64,000 bases of DNA from assembly GCA_030549495.1 (NCBI GenBank), contig JAUIRK010000078.1, positions 1-64,000 of the forward strand, written 5' to 3'. The translations under genes were made by a program, and so were the position numbers. Below are positions 23,625 to 36,625 of the stretch, in pieces. A model generated the notes under the pieces. It was given only the letters and a program-made list of their open reading frames with translations, was not told where the DNA came from and did no database searches. Numbering within the stretch: position 1 is the stretch's first letter; the number at the start of each line of letters is the position of its first letter. Source of the stretch: Nectonema munidae. Lineage: Eukaryota; Nematomorpha; Nectonematoida; Nectonematidae.

Positions 23625-24954
23625 AAATCTTTTATGCATCGGATGTGAAATTTTTGTATGCGAATATCAAATTTGATATCCTAAAGGACGCGAATGCCAG
23701 GATTAATTTTTTAGAGGATGTGGATATCATAATTCCTATTCTAAGCAATCACAAGTTTTATACTTCTTAAAAATTTTAAAGATATTGGTTATGCAAAATG
23801 TTATCATAAAAATTTTGGATAAAGTAAAATTCCGAAAAAAAACCTTGCGGTATATAGAAAAAAGAAAAATGCTTGAACTTAATGATCCGCGGATGAGGAT
23901 GGTAACATGGTTTTCCAATCTATTTGTTTATATTGCCCAATTAGATTCTAAAAAAATTAAAATTTGCCCACTGATCTAAAAAAAAAATGGCGAGAATCTT
24001 CCACAAACTTTAATTTGAATTATTCATTCTATTTAAGTTCAATAAACTCTTTCCTTCTATTCTTCCAAACAAATCCATAATACGTAACAATGAGTGAACG
24101 ATCTTTCAGCTAAGATTGAAGATTCGTAAAAAATTGACTTTAGTTGAAATAGCGACTGCATTAAATTCTTATGAGTAAGTTTTCGAAAAAATCTGTCAAT
24201 ATTTGTTTATACAATGGCTAAGTACTTGCTAAAAATTGTTCAGCTGGATTCCCTAGAAGTTTACAGTATGGAGTCCTGTACGGCATACTTGCTGAGTGGT
24301 CCATGTATTTGGAGTCTCCTAAAATTCTCCCAAGTACTATCTATCTTTTTCAATCTTGAATTATGCTTTAATAACACGATAAATAAAAATATTCAGAAAC
24401 AATAATACTCACACTTGAATCGCATCCAGGAGAGATTATTTTTCAAGAAAAAATAAGAAAAACTACACGACTTGATCAATTTTTTTGAGTGAAAATAAAA
24501 ATTTAAAAAGTGTACAATTTTTTTGTATGGTGTCTAAAATGAAATGTACTAACTTGTAATGCCATGGAGTTTAACATTTTACTCTTTATAAAGTTTCACC
24601 CTATTTTATTTCACTTTTTTATTTGTCTTTTATTAGAAGCTTAAAAAATTTTAATATTCACTAGAATTCTAGATATAATATTCCTTATATAACAATAAGC
24701 TTTCATTTGTTTCCAAATTTAGTGTAATGTCTGCCAAGCGGAATTGCCCAGTATTATGCTTAGTGTTGAAGAGTCAAATTCGCCAATTTTACGGGGACAG
24801 ATGTTGGAGTGGTATGCAATAAAAGTTGGCTGTCGCACGCAAGTTCGATTTTTCTAAGTATTTTAAAATCAAAAAAAAAGTTTAATTTTTGTAAAGACAT
24901 GGAGTGACACTTCTTTAGTCTACGTCGGAGGCGAAGAAGTGTGTGTCCTTATTT
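23625..24954. other. Intergenic DNA with short unassigned frames
   Basis: Two chance-length plus-strand frames (23785-23979 and 24214-24405) show no recognisable motif. A hAT-like scrap reading SERSF may occur near 24090 but is too short to call. Confidence 0.35.
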
Positions 24955-25233
24955 TTATTTATTACGTTTTGAAGTATTTGTAGACGGAGTCGGATCTTTG
25001 TAAGTAATAGCAGTCAGAGTTAGGCATTTTGAATTCAACTCGCTACTGCGATGATAAAAATCACTATTACTCTCTGAAGCGCTTTGGAATTGCCTCCACT
25101 GTCGCACAGATATTTGTTTTAGGGATTCAAAGGCATCTGGCACAATACGCTTTTTAGATGCATACACATTGTGGTTTGTAGAATCAAGAAAAATATTCAT
25201 ATACGCATTTGATATTTCTTTATGCGGTCCTGC
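24955..25233 (-). CDS. Putative terminal exon of an unidentified protein
   Basis: After a good minus-strand acceptor (CTTTACTTAG) an in-phase frame of about 92 codons runs to TAA. It begins AGPHKEISNAYMNIFLDSTN, continues HNVYASKKRIVPDAFESLKQ and ISVRQWRQFQSASESNSD, and ends in a Ser/Thr/Lys-rich tail (TPSTNTSKRNK). Amino-acid variety and the AG boundary argue for a real exon, but no family is recognised. The upstream exon was not found. It could also be an older transposon fragment. Confidence 0.4.
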   Translation of the reverse strand, partial: AGPHKEISNAYMNIFLDSTNHNVYASKKRIVPDAFESLKQISVRQWRQFQSASESNSDFYHRSSELNSKCLTLTAITYKDPTPSTNTSKRNK

Positions 25234-26581
25234 CTAAGTAAAGCTTTCAAACCTGCACAATACAATTGACTGCCTATCAAAAAATGTAATCAGAAGTGAG
25301 AGTACTTCTCTTAATTTTTTTATCAAATAGATTTGTTGTTGGTCCCAAGGGCCCAGAATGTGCATAGGCGAAATCTGTGAGTCAATTCAAACTCAGTGAA
25401 CACTTTTCACGGGGAAGGAACTCCAAGAGGGGGCTGGTGCGGTTTCAATTTAGCACTGCGGGTTAGCTTCTAAAATCACGGGTATATTCAAATTGATTCT
25501 TAAAAAATTGTATAATTTATAAGATATTCATTCATAGCTCAAATATGATTGTATAAATAAAGCACCAGTATCACATCACGCACACTCACACTTTTACATC
25601 ATCAAAGCTCCATTTGTTTCTTTAGATACAGTAAGTACTATTACATATACAATACATTATATTGAAAAAATTTGCCTACTTTTTCTCTTGTTGAGCGTAA
25701 TGTTTTAAGTACTATGGCACCAAGTGTTGATAAAAAGCGTAGTAACTTTTTTAAAATTTAAGTACGGACGGTTGCAGGTATTTTTATTTTTTACTGAAGG
25801 TGTGGGGAGGGTGCAACTTTTTACAACCCGCGGAGGTTTCTAACGCAAACTTTTAAATCAATTTTTCAAAAATCCAAATTTTGAGTAATAATATGGAAAG
25901 CTTTTCCAGGATTTAGTGCTTCTTTACACATACGACCATGGATAGGGGGAATGGGAAGGCATGGCGGCTGAACCCCAGCCCTATTGGAATTTCCTTGCAC
26001 TATATAAATGTAAACACCTTCACATAGTGAAGCCCCCCCCCCCCAACGTGTTTAGTGTTAGCGTAGGGCTGTTTATTAGGATTACAAAGTTGGAGTCAGT
26101 CAACTTTGTAAGTAATTTTTAAGTATTAAAAAATTACTTTTTTCAACTATTTTATAAAATGAAAAAAAAAATTAATTCTTGTAAGCACATGGAAGGGCCC
26201 TTCTTTAGCAGAAGTCTCTTTAGCAGAAGCTCTCTGACAGACTCAGTATTTATTCAACGGCTCAGAACTTTGTAGCCCACGATAGAATTCGTCAAGCAAA
26301 GCTGCATTGTATAGTTATATATTAATTAAGAGAATAAAACAGATACATTTAAATGCGAAAAGAGAAAAGGTCTGGCCAAACCAGCAAAAATTAAAAATTT
26401 TCTGTTGGCTAACTGCACTTTTCCAAGCTTGATCCAAAAAGATACGCAGAATGATTAAATTAACAGGAAAGTAATTTATTGTTTTATATAAGGGAATGTC
26501 TGAAGGCACAGACAAGCACTGTTAAATAAACATTTCATGATTAGGCAATAAATAGGGATGTGTTAGGGGCAGAGTGACTAG
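25234..26581. other. Intergenic DNA with MITE scraps
   Basis: Short G/C-rich patches at 25415-25460 and a C run at 26031-26044 next to AGTGAAG look like worn ends of hAT-type MITEs without identifiable partners. No supportable gene. Confidence 0.4.
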
Positions 26582-28258
26582 TCATAAGGCAATATCCGCT
26601 TCAATTTCATCCAAAAGAGATTCGACGGCTGTTTCTTGATCTTCGATATACTCGAGCATTTTTAAAAACTTAGCGAAGGCAAAAACATCTGGACTTGAGA
26701 TCCAGCCCAAGCACAATTCTGGCAAGACTTCTTTGAACGCCATCAAATCAAAGTTGCTTCCCAAATTCATCAAAAATTTGTAAAAGTCTTGCACGTACTT
26801 GTACTCTGAGTTAAGGATGCTGCTCACAGAGTGCGAAAATGTCCTGTCACAACTTTCTTGCGAATGTATCAAACTGAAAACGCTTTTACAAGAGATTTCA
26901 TTTTCACTCTCTTTGAGTTCGTGAAGATGAACGTCTAAACACTTCAACACACTTTTAGCGCGCAAAACTTTATCTATTCTTTTCTGCTTTAAGACTTCTG
27001 GATTTGTAGATTGCAAAATCGTTTCAGTCTCAGAGATTTCTCCTGTTTTAGGAAGGGGGAATTCTTCGTTTTTGCTTTCGGATTCACTTATATTTGATTT
27101 AAGGGATGTTTGCAAATCGGGTTCATTAAAACTTCCCATCCCTTTTTCAACATCATCATGATCACTAATATTATATTCTACTGATTCAACCTCACTGAGA
27201 AAATTTTTTTTTATTGAACCATCTTTTTCTTCAAAATTGTGACTTTCGTTGTTAATACCATCTAATATCGTACTTTCGTTTTCTGGAAGAATATCCGTCG
27301 TGTTTTTTTGAGGAGAAATGTCAAGGATGTCAACTTTGTGAAAATACTTCAAGTGATATGTTAAGAAGTTCGGCTTTGAAAAGCTTCGATCACACTGCGG
27401 TTGGTATGGACAAGTGAAGGTTTTGTTTGACTTTTTAGAAGTACCAAATATGGATTTAAAGCAGCCGGTATCAGGAGTGTCATCATCTACTTTACAAGAA
27501 TCAGAAGGAACATTAAATTCGCGATTCTGCTCGTTCTTAACTTGCGAAAACAAGAAAATAGACGATGACTGAGAAAGATCAAAATGAAGGCAAGAAAATA
27601 GTGTACGTGGACTAACTTGGAATGACTGAGTGTGGGCAGTTTTTTGCTTTTGACTTTGATTATTACTACTATTATCACTTCTTCTACGCTTTGTTTGCGT
27701 TAATTCAATATAATTAGAGAAGTTAGATCTGATAGAAGATCTTCGCAAATTAAAGCCCTTTTTATTTTCAGTGAGTTGTGCATCCGGCCTGGAAGCACTT
27801 TCACAATGACTATTCTCCCTCTTTTTCGACTTAATCAATGTCTCTTGATAGCGAAACAAATTGAAATGGGGAGGCGTCAGAGATAGGCACCTTGACAAGA
27901 GTACTTTTCTTTCTCCATCCAGAGATTCAACGAGAAAATGTTCGCTTTTATCACCTTGGCTGCTATCAACTTCAAGTATCTTCACCAAAACTTTGGAGTG
28001 CATCAACGACCATCTAGCAAAGGCATACTGGCCGGGTGCCAAGACTTTCTTAGGTTTAACAACAAAATCAGCGCTATAACTTTTCAGGCGGGGGGAATCG
28101 AAGGAGACCCATTCGTCGAACCTCTTGTTCCAGCCAATAAAATGAATGAGATAGACCTTTTCTTCCAAATCAACTTCTTCCACGCGCGCTTTTGCCCACT
28201 TTTCGCGATCAAGGCACTGAAGATACGCCCCCACTTCCAGTATCCCTCTTTTCCGCAT
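26582..28258 (-). CDS. PHF20-like double-Tudor, C2H2 zinc-finger protein
   Basis: A 558-codon single frame with an ATG start. Residues 5-60 form a first Tudor/MBT-like domain very close to human PHF20/PHF20L1 (RGILEVGAYLQCLDREKWAK, then LIHFIGWNKRFDEWVSFDSP). Residues 72-130 form a second Tudor (PGQYAFARWSLMHSKVLVKI). A basic linker (TQTKRRR) precedes a C2H2 finger at 283-307 (Cys283, Cys289, His302, His307), placed as in PHF20. An acidic, Ser-rich middle follows, and a helical C-terminus (residues ~460-558) ends LLDEIEADIAL. PHF20 belongs to the NSL complex with the acetyltransferase MOF/KAT8, where Tudor 2 reads dimethyl-lysine. The same role is inferred here. No PHD finger, which PHF20 carries, is visible in this frame. 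The adjacent sequence shows no clear extra exon. Confidence 0.8.
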   Translation of the reverse strand: MRKRGILEVGAYLQCLDREKWAKARVEEVDLEEKVYLIHFIGWNKRFDEWVSFDSPRLKSYSADFVVKPKKVLAPGQYAFARWSLMHSKVLVKILEVDSSQGDKSEHFLVESLDGERKVLLSRCLSLTPPHFNLFRYQETLIKSKKRENSHCESASRPDAQLTENKKGFNLRRSSIRSNFSNYIELTQTKRRRSDNSSNNQSQKQKTAHTQSFQVSPRTLFSCLHFDLSQSSSIFLFSQVKNEQNREFNVPSDSCKVDDDTPDTGCFKSIFGTSKKSNKTFTCPYQPQCDRSFSKPNFLTYHLKYFHKVDILDISPQKNTTDILPENESTILDGINNESHNFEEKDGSIKKNFLSEVESVEYNISDHDDVEKGMGSFNEPDLQTSLKSNISESESKNEEFPLPKTGEISETETILQSTNPEVLKQKRIDKVLRAKSVLKCLDVHLHELKESENEISCKSVFSLIHSQESCDRTFSHSVSSILNSEYKYVQDFYKFLMNLGSNFDLMAFKEVLPELCLGWISSPDVFAFAKFLKMLEYIEDQETAVESLLDEIEADIAL

Positions 28259-28433
28259 CCCAACAAAACCTTAAAACATAAACACTTCATTATACAAACG
28301 TCAAAATAATTCTAATTTCACTCAACAGTAACGATTGCTCGTAAACGTGAAGGAGTTTAAAACATGTATGTGAAAAAACTTTAAAAAAGTATCAGATATA
28401 AAATACAAAATAATTGACTTTTCGTTTTTTTGA

Positions 28434-28616
28434 TCAGAGAAAGTCTAATGAGGTCATCAAGAATCCAACACTTGGAATGCTCTCTTTAATTTCTACATAG
28501 ATGTTCTTAGATTTTTTCTCAAAACACTTTAAGGAATACTTCACGAAATAAGGACAATTTTGACTAAGTTTGATAATATTATACAAGATAATTAAAATCA
28601 ATTCACCGTATTCCAC
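28434..28616 (-). CDS. Possible terminal exon of an unknown gene
   Basis: An open minus-strand segment of about 60 codons ends in TGA: SQNCPYFVKYSLKCFEKKSK, then NIYVEIKESIPSVGFLMTSL. It follows a possible acceptor (TTAAAACAAG). It would be the last exon of a gene lying upstream on the same strand as the PHF20-like gene, about 180 bases from it. No family is recognised and no further exon was found. It may be chance. Confidence 0.25.
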   Translation of the reverse strand: MEYGELILIILYNIIKLSQNCPYFVKYSLKCFEKKSKNIYVEIKESIPSVGFLMTSLDFL

Positions 28617-31600
28617 CTTGTTTTAAATCTCACAGATAACAAATCTTTACAAATCCAAAAATCAACACGCTCATTTAGTATAATAAAAAGATTTCTCTTA
28701 AAAAATAACTTGAAAAAATTTATGAGAAATTCATAACAATGTGGTGGTTAGAAGTTAAAGCAAAGGAACTTTACAAATATAAAATGCTTAGCAAAATTTG
28801 TACGAAATATATAAAAATATTTTAGTTATTCCAGATTAATAGAAAATGCTTGAAAACACTATTTGCTTTTTTAAGTTTATCTTTAAAAATTTTCAAAAAT
28901 AAATAATTTAGGGCAATTCCAGGGTGTAGATTTTTTTTAAATTAAATCGATTAAAGCAAATTTGGTATCAAATGAAAGCGTAGAATTAGGATCCCTAATC
29001 TCCATCGATAAAGGAGTAGGAAGCTGTCAGAATTTATGATATGGAAAATTTAGTTTAAAAATTGACGTCTAAAATTTTAATGGAAATGGTAAATTTGAGA
29101 ATCTTTTGAACTGCAACATAAATAGATTAGAGTAAAGTGATAAAGTCGATGATATTACAAGTTAGTACATTACAATTTTAGAAACAAGACAGAATAAAGA
29201 GATAAATTAATTTTACCCAATAAAAATGGAAAATAATCTCTTCTATAAAATACCAGTTTGCTTGCAAATCAAGTATGAGTATAGGTATCACAATATAATT
29301 GATTTTGAATATTTTTATTTTACATATTATTGAAGTATGAAAACTGTAAATTCGTTAGCCAATTATTTAACATATGGAGAGAAAAGAGAGCTTGATGCAT
29401 TCAAAGATAAAAATTTACCGCTTTTTGAGTGAGACAGAATCTTATACCAAGCTCTTATAAGACTCCGTAACTAAATAGCTTGGTTCACTCAAAGGCTAAA
29501 TGTGCACGTTCTTTAGTTATATTAAATTATTTGTGAAAGTTATGAGTGAAGCTGTGAAAGATGCAATGTCTACTCTTCGGCTGAAGAGATTTAAAAAGAT
29601 AGAGCAAAGATGGATTATAGATGGGGGAATTTTAGAAGCTTCTAAATACACGAATCATTTAACATGTAGCCGCCATGGGACCCCATACAAAAAAACTATG
29701 ATCAGAAAAATTCTTCAGAAGACATGAAAGATTTTACTTTAGTGGCTGAGACAAGCAAAGAGAATGAAGTCGCCACAACATCAGAGCTTACCCATAATCC
29801 ACATTCTAAACTAAAGGGTGTTGTAACGAAGGAATCCATGAATGTACAGAAAGATTAAATACACAAAAGAAAAAAGCAGGCAAATTGTTAGCTATGTTGC
29901 AATAGTCGATGACAAACCTGAAGATAACATTAGATATTTATATAAGTTTATAAAAGAGGGATTTTTTTTGGAACTTTTGGGATAATCAATAAAGCTCCAT
30001 CTTTAATTTCAGCATCATTAATGAACTAAAAATAGATATCACTAAAGAACGACTACAGCAGACGATATCATAAATGTTTTTCTTGGTATTAAATACAAAT
30101 ACAAGCATTATAAATAAGAATATTAAGATGAATTATTAAGATTATGGGTTTTGGCATCAAATCCTATATGTGCATTTAGTATAAATAAATGCAAGGTTCA
30201 TTTTCTCTATTGTAACAATTTCATTTAGTTTTCTTGATATAATTTGTTTTTCTATTAAAATTATACACGCATAATAATTATTTCAATCGCAAAATGATTA
30301 TATTTTTGCTTATTTGTAATACCGCAACAACAGTATCAAAATATTAATATATATCAAAAACTGAAATAATTTTTCAAAATGAAAAACTATCGTAATATAT
30401 TAATTAATGGTTGAATTTAATGTATTTTTAATGTGCATTAAATTCAAATTTTAAAATATGTTTCGGGCTAAAATGATAGGGTCTCTATTGCCAAATTATT
30501 ATTAATTAATAATAAAAGAATGAATAGGTTCACTAGCTATAGAACTATAAAAGCTGTTTTAAAATTTGCAACCAAGTATGATAGATACAGGAAATTAAAA
30601 TAGTAAATTATGGAAAATTAATGTGGAATTGCATTTTACTCAAAATCTAGAAACTGAACCAAAAAAAATTGTAATACATGCACTATTTATGTTTGTATTT
30701 ATTAAACAAATAATACGTGATTAAAATGATTACCTATCAGAAAGGCATATTCTAAAAAAATTTTCCATAAAATTTTCCATCTCCTGATCAAAACAGAAAT
30801 AAAAGAATGATACGATTTATTTCACAAATAAAAACATCAAATATATCGTAGAAATAGTAGAAAGTAGAGAACAAATAAATACTAGTATGCCTGTTAAGAA
30901 TATATGAGTCATAAATTATCATCATGATATAAAAATAATATTATTAATGATGAAACTCTTACAATGTATCTATTATATATATTTTTTTATCGTTACAAAA
31001 TGATTGAGTTATTTAGAACGACATTTAAAAATTGGGAAAAAACTGTTAAATTAAAAAAGAAAATATAACTTGTTATCATTTCTCGCTGTTCAATTCTGCT
31101 ACATATTTTACTCATTTTGTTTCCAATTATGAATCATTGTTTTGTTTGCAATTAGTTTGAAGGAAAAATAAAATAATTTTACTCTTTGTAAGAGTTATAG
31201 AACATTTGACATCTGTTATACATAAACATGGATGTACATTTTATAAAATATATTTTAACAATTTTTCCCCAAGAATAAAATTATAGATTTAAATCTAAAA
31301 TTAAATTCTATATCTGTTGTTACAAACTACATTATATTACATACATATGAGGCGTTGATATGCTTGATGAGCAAATTTCTCTTTACAGAACAACAATTAC
31401 AGAAAAAACGGGGATTTCCTATTATCAAACAAAGGCTTGATATTGTTATATTAAATTACTAGAAACTCAAAAAGTTTGTGAATGTAGAAGACCAAATAAC
31501 TTTATTGTAAACGAAAAGAATTTTTTATCCCTCAATTCAAAAGTTTCCTCCACCAATCGTAAAAGAACTTATTCAGAGAAATCAAAGCTTTTGAAAAGAA

Positions 31601-31706
31601 GAGTCAGTGATCATTTGAAGTAAAGTAAAGGAATAGGTAATACAAACTGAATTACACTGATAGAATTATCAAAAAAAATCTGCAGCGATGAGAAGTTCCT
31701 CTAGAG
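28617..31706. other. Intergenic AT-rich DNA with decayed coding scraps
   Basis: Around 29500-29870 several plus-strand pieces look formerly coding (SEAVKDAMSTLRLKRFKKIE, later AETSKENEVATTSELTHNPH), but stops interrupt them and no family is recognised. Another possible scrap is at 31370-31630. The rest, especially 30200-31300, is extremely AT-rich and empty. Confidence 0.35.
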
Positions 31707-33437
31707 CAGGGGTTCCAAACCTGTGGTACGCGAAAGCCTTCCAAGTGGTACGCAAGATGTTTTTCAAAAATTCAAAAAATACTTGTTTTCATAGAAATTC
31801 CCACACAGAGAAGTGTAGTGTAATGTGAATTTGGCTAAAGTTTATTTTCATTAGTTCCTCAACTGTAATACATAAATATGTGCATATGCCTATAATGCAG
31901 CATGCATATACATTCTGTTGACTTAGTAGGTACAGTGCTGTGATTAATTAACTTACCATCTTCGTGATTGTTTATTTTTATCAATTATTATGTAATTTTT
32001 TTTATATATTCAATCATTAAAAAGCATCTTTTAGTTTTATTTCAGATTATTATAGCGTAAATAAAATCAAGATGCCCAAACGACAGTATAGCGATCAATA
32101 TATTAATTTTTATTAATGAACCAGTCATTACGGAAGTACAGGGCTCAAAATATGGATTTGCAATACAAATGGACGAATCAACGGACGTTTCAAACTGCAC
32201 ACAACTTCTGGTATATGTGCGTTATGCTACTAAGGATGCAATTCGAAGTGAATTACTCTTGACCAAAGAAATGACAACTACAATAAAAGAAGAAGATGTC
32301 TTCGAGCTTATGAAAACTTTTTCATAAAAATGGTCTCCAATGGACCAAGTTAGTAAGTTGCACAACTATCGCGCTGCTGGTATGCTTGGTAGAAAATCTG
32401 GATTCCAAGCTCGGGTGTAAGGAGTATCTCAATCTGTCACTTCTGTTCACTGTTTCATACACCGATTTGCTCTCTCTGCTAAAGTTCTACCTCCCGATAT
32501 GAAGAAAATTTCTTGAGGGAATACCACTATGCTCTTTTTTGTGCTGAGAAAGGAGCTGCTTCAGTTTTTCGAAACAAAAATCAGGAAGTTCTGAAGATCC
32601 TTGAAGATGGAAAGTTCATTCTTTAACTTGCCTACCTGTCAGATATTTTTGGAGTCATGTATCATTTTAATTGTTCTCAGGGCACTGTAATAACATCATT
32701 GTTTTCTCAATCAAATTGACTGCATTTACTCGAAAGCTCGATTTATGGATTGAGAAAAGACCGTTTGGAATGTGTGAGAATGTGGGGTCACTTGGGGAGT
32801 GGGGAGCCTAGTATGGCATTTGGTCAAGAGATCACCAAAGATCTCCTTCTGTTGAAAGATGAAATCAGGCAGCACTTTATCAATTATCGTGATGCATAAC
32901 CATGCACTTACATTCAGAATCCATTCAATACTATTACAAATCCTGATCTCAAAGTGGGAACTGGTGAACAAGAATAACTCATAAATTTGCAGTGCGACTA
33001 AGGTGAAAATCATAAATTGGCCAACTTCTGGTTAAATGTTCTCAGTCACTAGTGATAAGCAATTCCTCAGCTTCTCATATTTCCAACGAAATGGGAATGC
33101 CAACAAGAGTTTTCTACTTTTCTTACAATCAAGACGAATACAAGAAATCGTTTCGTAAACCCAGAACACAATTTCCGATGTTGTGTGAGCATAATATCTC
33201 CACGGCTTGCAAAACTAGTTGAAGAAAAGCAACTCCAGCCATTGCATTGACTTACGGGTACTTATTGGTCGATAAGTTAAATATTTTGCTTGTTTATGGT
33301 TATGCACATGTGCAAATAAATTAAGTTAAGTTTGGTATATTTTTAATAACTCTAACTAATAGTTAAAGTTAGGTGGTACGTACCTACAAAATAAGTCCAT
33401 AAGTGATACATAGCAACAAAAAGTTTGGGAAGCCCTG
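31707..33437 (+). mobile_element. hAT transposon, ZBED5-type, decayed
   Basis: Terminal inverted repeats CAGGGGTTCCAAACCTGTGG at the left and AGTTTGGGAAGCCCTG at the right, flanked by CTCTAGAG (31699-31706) and CTCTAGGG (33438-33445). That is an 8-bp target duplication with one mismatch. Inside, fragments of the transposase appear in several frames: an N-terminus MPKRQYSDQYINF at 32072, then MDESTDVSNCTQLLVYVRYA, later a catalytic-core piece and KILEDGKFIL, and MWGHLGSGEPS. The BED finger region is deleted and the rest is full of stops. It is a dead, internally deleted copy of about 1.73 kb. Confidence 0.85.
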
Positions 33438-34027
33438 CTCTAGGGTCTAGCGTGTGATTTGAAAATATAATACAAAAAAAACGAATATTAAGCAATTTTG
33501 AATAAATTTTTAAATTTTTATTTTGCTGATGCCGATCAACATCTCAAAATAGGACGCCTTTTTCAAACACAAATAATTATTTATTTTTGATTTTTATAAG
33601 GTCATAACATGAGTTAAACATAATATAAAGGATTTTCATCTAAAAAAGTTTGGGAGATCTTTTTTTAGATGTCAGGTATAGGCCTAATAGGAAGCTGCTT
33701 ACAAAAATACGACTGCTTACCTTACGGACAGTTATTTGAGAATTACTTTTTGCAGATAATGTAACTCCATGCCACGAGTAAGCAGGAAATGCTATTGTCA
33801 ACTGACAAGTTCTCTTGAATGAACAGTAAGGAGACAGAAGTCATGTTTTAACCGCGTCCTAGCCAGACTTAAAACAGTGGTTCCCAACCTTTCTATCCTA
33901 AGGACTTACTACACTAAAATAATGTTATTACGGACCCTTCAGGTATAACATTTAATATTGAAATTATAAGGCTGATAGTAAATATACTAGAGTGAGACAT
34001 TTTACACAAATACACCCAAACAGAAAA
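33438..34027. other. Intergenic DNA
   Basis: No gene. At 33880-33960 the words GGTTCCCAACCTTTC and TATTACGGACCC resemble a worn hAT-type terminus, but no partner was found. Confidence 0.35.
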
Positions 34028-34206
34028 CCCTCAATGGTTGTTAGGGTGTACCACTCAGCTTAACAGTTGAAGGTCAGGGGTTCGATCCCCAAGGCTCCAC
34101 TCTAAAAACAAATCCACAAAAACTGTGATTAACCATCTTAAGCATAATGCAAGCATATAGCCTACGGCTCAAAGTGCTTTGATATCTTTAACCAACCAAC
34201 CAACCC
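34028..34206 (+). mobile_element. tRNA-derived SINE, family 2
   Basis: The tRNA-like head has an A-box region (GGTTGTTAGGGTGTACC), an anticodon-like hairpin (CAGCTTAACAGTTG) and a perfect B box (GGTTCGATCC). A body of about 85 bases (with AAAACTGTGATTAACCATC and AAAGTGCTTTGATATC) and an (ACCA)n tail follow. It is the same unit as the intact copy at 51791-51970. Confidence 0.8.
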
Positions 34207-34284
34207 AAACAGATTAAAACAAATTTAAATATAGACTGAATAAATTAAAGGAGAATTATTTTCAGCACAAAACTAACATAAATT

Positions 34285-34378
34285 ATTAATCTAGATTGTT
34301 AATCACAGTTTTGTCGTTTTGTTTTTAAGAGTCGGGAGCCTTGGGGATCGAACCAATGACCTTCAACTGTTAACATCC
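34285..34378 (-). mobile_element. tRNA-derived SINE, family 2, truncated
   Basis: A minus-strand partial copy. The B-box region (GGTTCGATCCCCAAGGCTCC, slightly altered), the body start (AAACAAAACGACAAAACTG) and GTGATTAA are recognisable. It lacks the tail and most of the 5' half. Confidence 0.6.
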
Positions 34379-34479
34379 TTAGGAGAAACATTCTAGGAGA
34401 AATCCTAGAATTTGACATAGCATGCAATAATTGGGAAGTTTTCTCATAAAAATTATAGACGAATTTGGTTATTTCACTC

Positions 34480-36625
34480 ACATTTACAATATTTATAGAG
34501 CGACCTTATGTACCAAAAACTTTTTGTTAGCTTTTAATGAGTAGTTTAGTCTGTTTTTAAATGAAGTTAACAAATGCAAAGCAAATATTTTTTTAGGTGA
34601 CTTCAACTTAGATTTTTTCAAAATCTCTTCATCTGTTAACACTAGATTGTTTATTGAATCTATCATTTCTTATGGCTATTATCCAACTATTAATCAAGCC
34701 ACTAGAGCTGTTTCGAATACATTGCTGGATAATATTTTTATATGTTCTTCAATGTTGTGCCATAGCTGTGGAATAATATCCTCCTCTTTATCTGATCATG
34801 TTCCAATATTTGTTGCTTTAAAAAATCAATTCCATCAACAGAAAGTTGCATATTCTATTCGGGAGTTTGTGGATTTTTATCAATTAACTGAGTCTTTAAA
34901 AAATACAAATTGGAAAGTTTTAGATGATTATAGTTTTCAAGTTAACGCCTTTTCAGATATATTTATAAACATTTTATCAAAATGCAAACGTGAATCTACA
35001 TCACAACAATCAAAAAACAACAAATACAAACACAAGCTTAATGCTTAGATGACGGATGAGATTCTAAAGTTAGTAAAATATAAAGATATTCTTTATAGAA
35101 AAAGGTTAAAATCAAGAGGTAGACCAAATTTTACATTTTTTAAACTTAATGTAAATAATATGAACAAAAAGATTAAACATTCTGTATGGTTAGCTAAACA
35201 ATATTTCTACAACGTTAGGACTTTTTACCCAAATACACCCAAATATACACAAATACACCCAAATACACACAAATATATTCTTTATTTACAAATAAAAACT
35301 TAAAATTAAAAATAATATTGATAAATGCTTAAAATATAAGATACACAGATATTTAAGTATGAACAAAGGATGGCGATAAAGTATTTCAAAGCTTACGAAA
35401 AAATGACCTAACTCTTACTGAATCTTTTAAATGCATTTTCGTCGAATTGGAAAAATGGTGTAAAGGGAACTTTTTAACTTTGAACTATAATAAATCTAAA
35501 ATGATGTTAATATCCAACAAGAAAAATAAAAGCGTAAAACTAAATACTGAGTCAATTGGTATTGAGTTGGTAAATAAATTTAATTTTCTAGGGCTGTATA
35601 TAAACCAAAACCTAACATGGAATGACCATCAAGATTTGATTACAAAAAAGGTAAATCCGATACTTGGAATAATGCGACGTTTTAGAAATTATTTTGATAT
35701 CAATATTAAGCTGACTTTGTACAAAGCTTTGATTCTACCCCATTTTACATATAGCGTGATAAATTAATGTTATTCAAACACATATAAACTTGAAACTCTA
35801 CAATAAAAAATAATAAGAGTAGTTTTCAACCTAGGCTTTAGAGATCACACAGAACTTCATTTTATAAACCAAAATTTATTGAAAATTAATGATATATATT
35901 TAAGTCAATTATGTAAACTAACATACAAATATATGAATAATTTACTTCCAGAAATATTTTCGGAGTGGCAAAACTTTGTACATCAAAAAACGAGTTACTT
36001 TTTGAGATCTTGCAATAATTTAGTTATTACACAGTGCAGACTTAAAGGTTCTAAAAAGACATTAAAATACAGAATTGCTATGTTTTGGAACACAACTCTT
36101 GAAAAAAATAACTTTATTGATGAAACATTCCATATGTATAAAAAATTACTCAAAAATTTTTTTATATCCAAGTATGGTACAAATTGTAATGATGAAATTA
36201 TTTATATATGATGCCAAATTGATTGTATATTAACATAAAATTTAAAATTGATGAATATTCATAGTTTTAATCCTAATTGTTTGTACATACATATATACTT
36301 ATTTATATATTTTTATATTCATGTACTTGTATTTTTGTACAGTATGATTTCCTGTTATAGTTATCAATGTAATATTGTCATATTTTGAAATTTTTCTGAT
36401 ATCTTCATCTTTCTTCATTTATTTTATTCTTCCAGATTCGTATAAGAAACTCAGCGTTTTTGCAATTCCTCACAGGTTGTATATACCAGAAGCCACAAGG
36501 CTTTTTACACACCCTTGCAGAACTCTCCATGATTTTTTTTTCAACAGTTTGGTTTTTGGATCTATATGTGTACTTTTTTTTGATTCTGCTGAATAAATTC
36601 TTTTTTCTTCTTCTTCTTCTATTGT
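34480..36625 (+). mobile_element. LINE (APE-type), internally deleted
   Basis: The 5' part holds the end of the endonuclease: IFLGDFNLDFFKISSS, then ATRAVSNTLLDNIFICSSML and SSLSDHVPIFVALK (34590-35048). A linker piece follows (35049-35225). The sequence then jumps, after a CCCAAATACA microsatellite, to the region after the RT active site: LEKWCKGNFLTLNYNKSKMM, VNKFNFLGLYINQNLTWNDH and the C-terminal domain ending KYGTNCNDEIIYI (35390-36211). About 300 codons with the RT core are gone. A 3' UTR ends at AATAAATTC and a (TTC)n tail at 36604-36620, the true 3' end. Jockey/CR1-like. Confidence 0.8.
35226..35280. repeat. Microsatellite (CCCAAATACA)n
   Basis: About five imperfect 10-base units (CCCAAATACA, AAATATACAC variants) lie exactly at the internal deletion junction of the LINE. 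They may have formed when the deleted segment was lost. Confidence 0.7.
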